The position numbers were made by a program, and so were the translations under genes. 7,658 nt of DNA. It comes from CAZGSG01 sp964528095 (GTDB taxonomy: Bacteria; Bacteroidota; Bacteroidia; Chitinophagales; Chitinophagaceae). Of the stretch, positions 1 to 6,442 are shown piece after piece (position 1 is the stretch's first letter; every line of letters starts with the position of its first letter). The notes below the pieces were generated by a model. The model was not told where the DNA came from and made no database searches. It worked only from the letters and a program-made list of their open reading frames with translations. The stretch lies in NCBI GenBank assembly GCA_964528095.1, contig CAZGSG010000282.1, forward strand, positions 1-7,658, read 5' to 3'.

Positions 1-419
1 CGAATAGCATGAATACTGTGGCTGATAAATATCACTTCACAGCTTCCTCGGTAAGTTATACGGTATTCTCAATGAATGTAAATGCCTCTCTGCGCCTGAA
101 AAAGGGAGTTTCTCTGGAATCTTTTTTTACCGCAAGAACCCCGCAAAAAAATATTCAGGGCCAAAGCAATGGATTTACCCTGTTTAATGCTGCCGTTCGT
201 AAAAATATATTTCAAGACGCAGGAAGTATCGGTCTCATTATCACAGAGCCATTCAGGAAAGGGACTAAAATGTTAGCCAGGGGAACCAGTGTTCAGTTTT
301 ATGAATACACAGCGGTATTGACCCCGAACCGATCTGTCGCCGTAAGTTTTACTATAAATCTTGGAAAACTGAAATCCAAATCCAGTTCAAAAAAGATAAA
401 CAATGACGATCTTAAATAG
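1..419 (+). CDS. Outer-membrane beta-barrel (TonB-receptor-like) protein, C-terminal part
   Basis: This is the tail of a rightward gene whose start lies left of the window. The frame is open from base 3, so the ATG at 9 is internal (the codons before it read Asn-Ser). The visible ~138 residues alternate polar and hydrophobic positions as barrel strands do. They contain family-like stretches: NASLRLKKGVSLESFF, a QGQSNGFTLFN segment, a KNIF...GSIGLIITEPF segment, and a last strand VAVSFTINLGKL followed by a Lys/Ser-rich tail. This matches the end of the Bacteroidota outer-membrane barrel family (OMP_b-brl_3 type), which usually has an N-terminal carboxypeptidase-regulatory-like domain and a plug. 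The same order of strands can be aligned by eye with the end of the 783-3086 product, so the two are probably paralogues. The substrate is unknown. Stop TAG at 417-419. Confidence 0.82.
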   Translation, partial: NSMNTVADKYHFTASSVSYTVFSMNVNASLRLKKGVSLESFFTARTPQKNIQGQSNGFTLFNAAVRKNIFQDAGSIGLIITEPFRKGTKMLARGTSVQFYEYTAVLTPNRSVAVSFTINLGKLKSKSSSKKINNDDLK

Positions 420-556
420 GCAATATCGTTTGATCGCAACAAATAAAATCTAGGGAAAAATTGCTATAGATTTTAATTAGTCAGTCATAGAATGTATGGA
501 AAATAGTATTATCAAATTCCTTATGATCGCAAAATAATGCGCGCCAAAAAACTTTA

Positions 557-578
557 AGCCAGATAATTATCAGCCAGA
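557..578. repeat. Short direct repeat AGCCAGA flanking a palindrome
   Basis: Two identical AGCCAGA copies (557-563 and 572-578) are 15 bases apart start to start. Between and overlapping them is the perfect 10-base palindrome GATAATTATC (562-571). The arrangement could be a regulator-binding site upstream of the 783 gene. LytTR regulators do bind direct repeats, but their usual repeat spacing is nearer 21-22 bases, so assignment to the local regulator is not supported. Confidence 0.35.
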
Positions 579-708
579 ATCATCTGCCTGGCCACTGAAC
601 ATCAAGGCGGGGAAATAGCTGCAAGTAAAATCGCAATCCACACAACCATCCCCGCACCCTGTACATTCCCACTTTTGCCGCTCGTCCAACCGTTCTACTT
701 TTATTTCA

Positions 709-721
709 GAGCCTGTCTCAT
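709..721. mobile_element. Possible solitary insertion-sequence end
   Basis: GAGCCTGTCTCAT resembles terminal inverted repeats of the GAGnCTGTCTCA kind that I associate with IS1182-like elements in Bacteroidota. A hairpin close inside an element end, as at 742-765, is also common because it blocks read-in transcription. No matching inverted copy (ATGAGACAGGCTC) and no transposase fragment is visible in the window, so at best this is a remnant or solo end. The resemblance is from memory and the motif is short. Confidence 0.25.
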
Positions 722-741
722 AGCGGGCATTTTAGTTTTCC

Positions 742-770
742 GAGGATGAGTTTTTACTCGTCCTCTTTTT
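742..770 (+). terminator. Strong intrinsic-terminator-like hairpin in the leader of the barrel gene
   Basis: Stem GAGGATGAG (742-750) pairs with CTCGTCCTC (757-765) over nine positions, one of them a G-U pair. The loop is TTTTTA and the stem is followed at once by five T (766-770). This is a textbook rightward terminator shape; the leftward reading has no T run. It ends 12 bases before the ATG at 783. The T run also starts the 12-base palindrome CTTTTTAAAAAG (765-776). It could end transcripts from the upstream barrel gene, act as an attenuator for the 783 gene, or be left over from an insertion element. Confidence 0.7.
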
Positions 771-782
771 AAAAAGTCGACT

Positions 783-3086
783 ATGAAACGGATACTGTTA
801 CTCTTTTTATTTTCATCTCCTCTCATTGGTTTTTCGCAAGCTTTACATGGATACGTGTATGATTCGCTTTCACGCAGGCCTTTAGCTATGGCAACGGTGA
901 CTTTGTTGGATACGCAGCACCTGCTGTTAATGGCAACACGCTCAGACAGCCTGGGTCGCTATAGCTTCCGGGAGATGCCAACCGCAAAATACTATTTGTT
1001 GGTCAGCATGGCTGGTTATCAAAGCAAACAGGTCGTGCAAAAAACAGGCGATACTGTTTTTGTATCTTCAAATGTAACTGTACTTGCCTCTGTGACTGTA
1101 ACCTCACAAAGACTGATCAGCGTATTACCCGACGGCTTTCGTTATGATGCTGCAAAAGAAGTCCAGGCAGGCGGGGAATCGGCCGCTGATATTTTACGAA
1201 AGCTTCCGGCAATTATCGTAGATGGAGATGGCTTACCAACGATACGCGGAAGTAACCGCGTTAAAGTATTTATCGACGGCAAACCATCGGAACTTTATGC
1301 GTCGTCTGTCAAAGATGCGCTGCTCCAGATAAGTGCTGCAAATATTGCAAGGGTGTATGTAATCACGAACCCTTCGGCAAAATATGATGGCGAAGGTGTG
1401 GATGCCGTAATCCAGATATATACAAAAAAGCCAGCGCAGAATGGTGTATCAGGTACCTTAAATATTCTTGCAGGAAACAGGTCAGGGCAGTTGACTGGTG
1501 ATGTCAAATGGCGCACCGGGAAATGGATCATCAGTGCAGATGCAGGCGATAATTTTTCCAGTACCCCAACTCAGGGCAATGTCAGGCGGTTGACTAAAAA
1601 TACCGTCGGTAATATGTTATTGCAGCAGGTAAATAGCGAAAAACGAAATCGGTTTACTCCTGCCGGTTTCAGTATTTTATTCAATGTTGATTCAGTAAGC
1701 TGGTTAAGTATGGGATACCGAAAATCAATACGCAGGGAGGATGGATCCGGGAGTATCACCAGCAATATTTTTCAAAATGATACCTTAACATCGGTTATCA
1801 CAAGAAACACAGATAGCTATTTTGACAGGGAAGTCGATATATTGAGTGCCAGCTACCAGAGAACTTCAAAGGATAAAACGCTGGAATGGAATTTACTGGT
1901 GAGTCGTTTTATCCAAAATAGCAAAGATGGGTATACAATGGAACAGGTGCAGGGAGCTGTAAAAACATACGAAGAGAAAAACATGAACGAGGCGGTTAAT
2001 CATGAGACGCTTTTACAATGGGACCTATCAAAAAAATTTGCTGGAGAAGCGGCGATGGAAACAGGTATAAAAGCCGTTCAACGTGATTATACAAATAACA
2101 GCCGGTTTATTCCTGACCTCACGCGCTCCGGCGATTTTCACTTTAAAAGAAGTGTAGTTGCAGGCTATATCACTATTTCATTGCCAGTTGGAAAGTGGAG
2201 ACTACGTGCCGGAGCCCGATATGAACAGACAAACTTATCTATCAGGTTTAAGAGCGTGGACGTGCCGGTACCCGTATATAAAAATCCGTTGCCAAACCTG
2301 TTGTTCAGCAGAAGCTTTGACCAAAGCCACTCGCTCTCGTTCAGTTATTCAAAAAAACTTCAGCGGCCGGACATGAGCTTTCTTAATCCTGTTGTCAATT
2401 ATTCCGATACATTTAATATTACCTATGGCAATCCGGCGCTTGATCCCGAGATCACGCATACCGTCGAGGCTGCCTATTCTTACAGGAAGAACAGCTGGTT
2501 CTTTAATTCCTCCGCTTTTTTTAGCAGATCCGAAAATAATATCCAGCAAGTATCAACGGAAAAGCCGAACAGTATCGTTGAGAATACGTATCGGAATATA
2601 GCGTCAATGGATGTGGCAGGATGGACGGGAAACCTTTCTTACCAGTACAGGAAGCTAAGTGTAAGCAGCAACAATGTGTTTCGGTATATGCGTTTTAATG
2701 CATCATCCACTGGTTTATCGAATAACGGCTTTATTTATTCCGGCAGCCTGCAGGCAACCTACAAGTTTTCCGATGTATTCAGCGCAGGAACTTACGCCAG
2801 TATCAGCCCGCGCAAATTGTACCTGCAGGGATCAACCACGGGGTTGAATTCTATGGCCCTATGGATGAACAGGAGTTTTTACAACAAAAAAATAAACCTT
2901 AGTTTCCGAATCGACAATCCATTTTGGTCTTACCAGTATATCATGGATGAGAATCACACCCTGCTCTTTGACCGCTATGGCAAAAATCGTTTACTGAACC
3001 GGTTTTATAAAATAGGAATCAGTTATAAATTTGGGAAAAAAGAAGTACGGTTGCCTGCAATACGCAGCTTGCCTGGTGAGAACTAG
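783..3086 (+). CDS. TonB-dependent-receptor-like outer-membrane beta-barrel protein, complete
   Basis: The 767-residue product has a Sec signal peptide (about 1-20: Lys-Arg, a leucine-rich core, then GFSQA). Next is a carboxypeptidase-regulatory-like beta-sandwich (about 21-105, with GRYSF and MAGYQSKQV), then VTVTSQR, where family members carry the short link to the plug. The plug follows (about 125-215, with ADILRKLPAIIVDGDG, VFIDGKPSEL and NPSAKYDGEG), then a barrel to the C-terminus. A hallmark block near 510-565 includes SYSKKLQRPDMSFLNPVV and YGNPALDPEITH. Length and order fit the OMP_b-brl_3 receptor family. It is shorter than SusC proteins and no SusD is nearby, so a glycan-uptake SusC role is unlikely; the ligand is unknown. 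The start is firm: TGA at 747-749 is in frame, no start codon lies between it and 783, and a later Met would lose the signal peptide. No Shine-Dalgarno is evident. A terminator-like hairpin sits just before the start. Transcription converges with the two-component operon. Confidence 0.9.
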   Translation: MKRILLLFLFSSPLIGFSQALHGYVYDSLSRRPLAMATVTLLDTQHLLLMATRSDSLGRYSFREMPTAKYYLLVSMAGYQSKQVVQKTGDTVFVSSNVTVLASVTVTSQRLISVLPDGFRYDAAKEVQAGGESAADILRKLPAIIVDGDGLPTIRGSNRVKVFIDGKPSELYASSVKDALLQISAANIARVYVITNPSAKYDGEGVDAVIQIYTKKPAQNGVSGTLNILAGNRSGQLTGDVKWRTGKWIISADAGDNFSSTPTQGNVRRLTKNTVGNMLLQQVNSEKRNRFTPAGFSILFNVDSVSWLSMGYRKSIRREDGSGSITSNIFQNDTLTSVITRNTDSYFDREVDILSASYQRTSKDKTLEWNLLVSRFIQNSKDGYTMEQVQGAVKTYEEKNMNEAVNHETLLQWDLSKKFAGEAAMETGIKAVQRDYTNNSRFIPDLTRSGDFHFKRSVVAGYITISLPVGKWRLRAGARYEQTNLSIRFKSVDVPVPVYKNPLPNLLFSRSFDQSHSLSFSYSKKLQRPDMSFLNPVVNYSDTFNITYGNPALDPEITHTVEAAYSYRKNSWFFNSSAFFSRSENNIQQVSTEKPNSIVENTYRNIASMDVAGWTGNLSYQYRKLSVSSNNVFRYMRFNASSTGLSNNGFIYSGSLQATYKFSDVFSAGTYASISPRKLYLQGSTTGLNSMALWMNRSFYNKKINLSFRIDNPFWSYQYIMDENHTLLFDRYGKNRLLNRFYKIGISYKFGKKEVRLPAIRSLPGEN

Positions 3087-3230
3087 TGTAAAGACATTGT
3101 TTCAATGAGCAGAATCAACTATTGTGTGTATGATGAAATTTTTGATAGATCTGTATTACTTCAAGGGTTGCTATTAAATTTTTATATAGTAATAGGTGAA
3201 AAAAATCGACCAGTGGTAGAGTCAAAAAAA
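3087..3230. other. Convergent intergenic gap without a clear terminator
   Basis: The barrel gene from the left and the regulator gene from the right end here. I see only weak hairpins: CATTG/CAATG at 3095-3107 and CTATTA/TAATAG at 3171-3195. Neither has a good T run on the proper side. On the leftward strand the regulator stop is followed directly by seven T, and further T runs follow a short ACC/GGT stem. A bidirectional terminator is expected here but not convincingly visible. Confidence 0.4.
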
Positions 3231-3980
3231 TTATCTCCCCGGCTGTAGCTTGTGAAGCAGCATTTCTTTTTTGGTTCTCGACACATCAACAATTGAGCCA
3301 TCACTCATTAATAAACTACCTCCTTCTCCCCTTGTATACTTTTTTATTTCTTCCAGGTTAACAAGATAAGAATGATGCACTCTCATAAAAGAATCTTCAC
3401 CCAGCATTTCTTCTATATCCTTCAATTGCCGTGATACCGTCAGTTTCTGGTTATTCTTTAAAGTCAGAATGGTATAATTGCCACTTGCGCTACAGCAAAT
3501 GATATCTGTAATCACAATGATCTGCAAGCCCTCCATCGTAGACAAGGCAATGCGGTTAGGAACTGTTTTAGAGCGACGCAACTGGCTCAACAAAATATCA
3601 ACTTGCAGAGCCAATGAAGCAGGAGACCGTTTTTGGAATTTTTTTACAGCGGTTTGCAGTTCACCGACCCCCACCGGTTTCAAAAGATAATCCAGTGCAC
3701 TGAATTTGATAGCTTTGATGGCATATTGATCGTAGCTGGTGGTAAAAATAACTTCAAAGGAAGCTGGCAAAAGTTTTTCAAGTAATTCAAATCCATTCAT
3801 GTGTGGCATTTCCACATCAAGAAAAACAAGCTGTGGCTGAAGCTCTTGTATCAAATCAATCGCCTTCCTTGGATCCTGGCAGATTGCAACCAGTTCAATA
3901 TCCAGGCAATATTTTTCAATAAGTATGGCAAGCCCCTTGCCTGCCCGGGGTTCATCGTCTATAATTATGGCTTTTATCAT
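3231..3980 (-). CDS. LytTR-family response regulator
   Basis: This cytoplasmic regulator of 249 residues would be phosphorylated by the kinase encoded just upstream and then bind DNA. Residues 1-118 form a receiver: acidic pair Asp8-Asp9 (IIIDDEPRA), phospho-acceptor Asp55 (VFLDVEMPHMNG), Thr80/Thr81 and the conserved Lys101 (ALDYLLKPV). A linker of about 25 residues leads to a LytTR DNA-binding domain (about 142-245), with SASGNYT at 164-170, FMRVHHSYLVN at 198-208 and RTKKEMLL near 235-242. Length and domain order are those of the LytR/AlgR/YehT family. Its ATG overlaps the kinase TGA by 4 bases (ATGA, 3977-3980), so translation is probably coupled and both genes share one transcript. All receiver key residues are present, so it should be phosphorylation-competent. 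Target promoters are unknown; neighbouring barrel genes are candidates by position only. Confidence 0.93.
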   Translation of the reverse strand: MIKAIIIDDEPRAGKGLAILIEKYCLDIELVAICQDPRKAIDLIQELQPQLVFLDVEMPHMNGFELLEKLLPASFEVIFTTSYDQYAIKAIKFSALDYLLKPVGVGELQTAVKKFQKRSPASLALQVDILLSQLRRSKTVPNRIALSTMEGLQIIVITDIICCSASGNYTILTLKNNQKLTVSRQLKDIEEMLGEDSFMRVHHSYLVNLEEIKKYTRGEGGSLLMSDGSIVDVSRTKKEMLLHKLQPGR

Positions 3981-5815
3981 AAGGATGTTCTATTAATTAT
4001 TTGAATTGTCACCTTTGTCCCTGTAACGTTGCCTGTTAAATCCAATACATCGGAAATATCAAATGATCCTGAAAGTTTATTATCATTATTAAATAACGCC
4101 AATCGTTCGGTCGCTAGTTTAATTCCATAAGACTTCTTTTTTTCTCCATTCTCTGTTTTGACCGCCGCTGCCTTGGCCCTGCCGATGCCATTGTCGGTAA
4201 TAGAAAAGATCAGTACATCTCTTTTCATGGATAGATCAATTATCAATTCTCGATTCCCGTCTTTGTGGAGTAGTCCATGCCATATTGCATTTTCACAAAA
4301 AGGTTGCAATATAAAAGAAGGTATGACCACCATGGAAGGTTGGATATTCCCGTCGTAATTTATCTGGTAATCAAAAGTATCGGTAAAACGAAGTTGCTCC
4401 ATATCAAGATACAGTTTAAGCATGCTCAATTCTTCTTCAAGGGTTATTGAATTTTTATCCGCATTGATCAATACCAGCCTGATCAAACCCGCAAAACGTG
4501 TGAGATAATCAGATGCTTTATCCGTATCGTTGTCCAATATTGTATGATTGATCGCGCTTAAACAATTGAAAATAAAATGTGGGTTCATTTGCGCACGCAA
4601 GGCCAGCATCTCAAGTTCAGATGACCTTCGCCGTAACCGTAGTTTTGCATTCTTATATCTCAATGCAACTAGTAGTAGTATTATAACAGATAAAATTATT
4701 ACCCCAATAATACCCCCCTTTAATAACCGCATATGCGACTCAGTAACGGCATCTTCCGACCTGCGCTTAAAGGTGTATAGCTGACCCTTAAGCTGTTCTG
4801 TCAATATCGCATCTTTCAATGCCACATACTTCTCGTAATACAGGAGGGCACTGTCTTTTTGTTGCATTTTTTTGTACACCATCGCAAGCATTAAAGATGC
4901 ATCTCTTTGATCTTGCCGTACTCCCTTATCAATGGCAATGCTCAGTGCCCCATTTCCCATTATAAGCGTGGAATCAGGTTGCCCCCGTTGCAAATAAATA
5001 TTTCCCAGGCCAATCATTGCCGGCACAAGAATTTTTAATTCATTTACCTCCTGTGCCTCTGTATATACTTTAATGAGATATTTATATGCGTTACCGGATG
5101 AGTTTTTCAAAAGATAACATTCACCTATGCGCAGGTTGATACGCAGAGGATTAGGATGGTCAAGTAAAGCGTTTTGATAACAATACATGGCAGAATCAAA
5201 CTTATTTGTGGCCGCGTACAACCTTCCGTATTGGTGGTTTAGCTCCCTGTATTCGTAGCTTCCTTTCGCAGGTTTCTTTTCTTCTGCCTTATCAAAAAAA
5301 ACCTGTGCCGTTTGAAAATCACCAATACTTCTAAACAGGCTACCTAATTGAACCAATGAAAGGACCACATTCTGTTTGTCGTTTATCAATGTAAAAATTT
5401 CAAGTGCCTCCCGCACGCTAATGAATGCCTCCTCATAATGTCCTGTTTCATCGTATATATTGCTGACGATCCTCAGGCTAGATGCCAGAAGCCAGGTGGC
5501 GCCTTCCTGTTTACGCTTTCTTCGCAGGTAATAAATAGCACGATTCAGTGTATCTACCGCGGCTGTGGATTGCCCCATATACCATAGTGCCTGTCCTACA
5601 CCCAGTAGGCCTTCTCCTTTCAATACCTCATTCTGAATTCCTTCAGCCAATAAAATAGCCGTATCAAATTGACGCAAAGACTCAGCAGGGCGGAAACGGG
5701 ATAAAAGTGCTTTTCCTTCCTTAATATATTGTATACATTGTTCCTTCGCGTTTTGACCGCACGCGCTGGATACTATGATAAACAAAAGGGATAGCAGAAA
5801 ATACCTGCGAAACAT
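3977..5815 (-). CDS. LytS/YehU-type sensor histidine kinase with periplasmic TPR domain
   Basis: The 612-residue product starts with a signal-like hydrophobic segment (5-18) ending SSACGQ. Cys19 could make it a lipoprotein, but the lipobox is poor. Residues about 25-340 are helical pairs of TPR character (for example NIYDETGHYEEAFISVREAL, LGSLFRSIGDFQTAQVFFDKA and LGNIYLQRGQPDSTL). One membrane helix lies at about 367-386, so the TPR part should be periplasmic. The cytoplasmic part is a His_kinase (PF06580-type) module with phospho-acceptor His413 in AQMNPHFIFNCLS. A HATPase follows: N box QPFCENAIWHGL (504-515), G1 DNGIGR (541-546) and G2 YGIKLATERL (563-572). It probably senses a periplasmic or envelope signal, perhaps through a partner protein bound by the TPRs, and phosphorylates Asp55 of the regulator encoded next. 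The start is supported by the signal segment and an in-frame TAA four codons upstream. No promoter pair was recognised. Confidence 0.93.
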   Translation of the reverse strand: MFRRYFLLSLLFIIVSSACGQNAKEQCIQYIKEGKALLSRFRPAESLRQFDTAILLAEGIQNEVLKGEGLLGVGQALWYMGQSTAAVDTLNRAIYYLRRKRKQEGATWLLASSLRIVSNIYDETGHYEEAFISVREALEIFTLINDKQNVVLSLVQLGSLFRSIGDFQTAQVFFDKAEEKKPAKGSYEYRELNHQYGRLYAATNKFDSAMYCYQNALLDHPNPLRINLRIGECYLLKNSSGNAYKYLIKVYTEAQEVNELKILVPAMIGLGNIYLQRGQPDSTLIMGNGALSIAIDKGVRQDQRDASLMLAMVYKKMQQKDSALLYYEKYVALKDAILTEQLKGQLYTFKRRSEDAVTESHMRLLKGGIIGVIILSVIILLLVALRYKNAKLRLRRRSSELEMLALRAQMNPHFIFNCLSAINHTILDNDTDKASDYLTRFAGLIRLVLINADKNSITLEEELSMLKLYLDMEQLRFTDTFDYQINYDGNIQPSMVVIPSFILQPFCENAIWHGLLHKDGNRELIIDLSMKRDVLIFSITDNGIGRAKAAAVKTENGEKKKSYGIKLATERLALFNNDNKLSGSFDISDVLDLTGNVTGTKVTIQIINRTSL

Positions 5816-5910
5816 ACGCTTTGTTTAGAATTGGAAGCTACGCATATAACTGTAAACTGAGTGCCTATGTTGTACAAAGGGCTGGTTTCACTACGCAGTT
5901 TGCGGCTCCA

Positions 5911-5934
5911 AGCGCTATTTTGGGGATAGTCGCT
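5911..5934 (-). promoter_or_regulatory. Stem-loop in the probable leader of the kinase operon
   Basis: AGCGCTAT (5911-5918) pairs with ATAG (5926-5929) and, after one bulged T, CGCT (5931-5934). That gives an eight-pair stem with a seven-base loop, about 95 bases before the kinase start on the leftward strand. No T run follows, so it is not a terminator. It may be a leader structure or a protein-binding dyad. It could also be chance. Confidence 0.3.
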
Positions 5935-6119
5935 AATTGATCGCCAAATCCTTAATAAGGACGCGCTGACACCTGAACAACGCTTTGGTTATTTTTAATT
6001 TAAATATATTGTAACGCCGCGGGCGAAATTCTCCCCAAATAAAGGAAGGAGTTATTGATCGCTCTAACATGAAGCTCATTTGCGCTCGTCTTAAAGCTCA
6101 TCCATTTTTCAGAAAATAA

Positions 6120-6162
6120 ATTGATACACGGCTATCATTTCATGGAAAAGATAGCCATCAAT
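6120..6162 (-). terminator. Long bulged hairpin, possible terminator of the right-hand barrel gene
   Basis: An outer stem ATTGAT/ATCAAT (6120-6125 with 6157-6162) joins, across a four-base bulge (6126-6129), a perfect GGCTATC/GATAGCC stem (6130-6136 with 6150-6156). After one A-A mismatch a TTTC/GAAA stem (6138-6141 with 6145-6148) closes an ATG loop. Read leftward, the hairpin is followed by TTTATTTTCT, which suits a terminator for the gene ending at 6443. The distance from that stop, about 280 bases, is large, so an operator or small-RNA end is also possible. Confidence 0.45.
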
Positions 6163-6442
6163 AAAATGATGCTCCAACATGTTACAGTGCTAAGATGTGT
6201 TTTAATAAAAAGAAAGATACTAGGATAAGCAGTTACCTGAAAATACAGCTATACCATATCGCTAAAATGACAAACCGGAAGAAATCATATAACATTAGAG
6301 CAGGGTCGAAGCCGAACCAGTAATATTGAGCCAGTTAAAAAAATCATTCCGCCACTTTAATTCTACTACTAACTATTTACCCATCAGTACCATCGTTTAA
6401 TCAAATTGCAAAGAACATGGATTTTGACTAGCACGTTCAACC

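Larger units (their letters stand above)
420..741. other. Intergenic region and leader between two barrel genes
   Basis: No coding region is visible. The stretch holds three copies of ATCGCAA (433-439, 526-532, 630-636), a 7-base direct repeat AGCCAGA (557-563 and 572-578) around the palindrome GATAATTATC (562-571), and an insertion-sequence-end-like motif at 709-721. I looked for the Bacteroidota promoter pair (TTTG, about 20 bases, TAnnTTTG). Only single-mismatch -7 candidates appear, TAGATTTT at 467-474 and CACTTTTG at 670-677, neither with a well-spaced TTTG upstream. A promoter for the 783 gene should lie here, but I cannot place it. Confidence 0.6.
5816..6442. other. Long gene-free region upstream of the kinase operon
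   Basis: These 627 bases carry no convincing reading frame and no tRNA-like fold. They should hold the leader and promoter of the kinase operon and the end of the barrel transcript from the right. Visible items are a hairpin at 5911-5934, an AT-rich tract at 5989-6012 whose leftward reading contains TATATTTA (one mismatch from TAnnTTTG, no well-spaced TTTG partner), the motif ATTGATCGC twice (5936-5944 and 6054-6062), and a long hairpin at 6120-6162. An unrecognised small RNA cannot be excluded. Confidence 0.5.

Noticed and set aside
429..474. TTTG (429-432) and TAGATTTT (467-474) as a Bacteroidota promoter
   Set aside because: The 34-base spacing is far from the usual ~20 and the -7 element has a mismatch.
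2158..2601. Small open frames overlapping the receptor gene
   Set aside because: They lie wholly inside a well-supported gene in other frames, have no recognisable domains, and look like translation shadows.
783..3086. SusC-type glycan receptor
   Set aside because: At 767 residues it is shorter than SusC proteins, its plug and barrel hallmarks fit the OMP_b-brl_3 group, and no SusD gene is adjacent.
3171..3195. CTATTA/TAATAG hairpin as bidirectional terminator
   Set aside because: The stem is six AT-rich pairs with a long loop, and neither side is followed by a proper T run.
5816..6442. tRNA, CRISPR or degraded gene in the large gap
   Set aside because: No cloverleaf, no regularly spaced repeats, and stops are dense in all frames I read.
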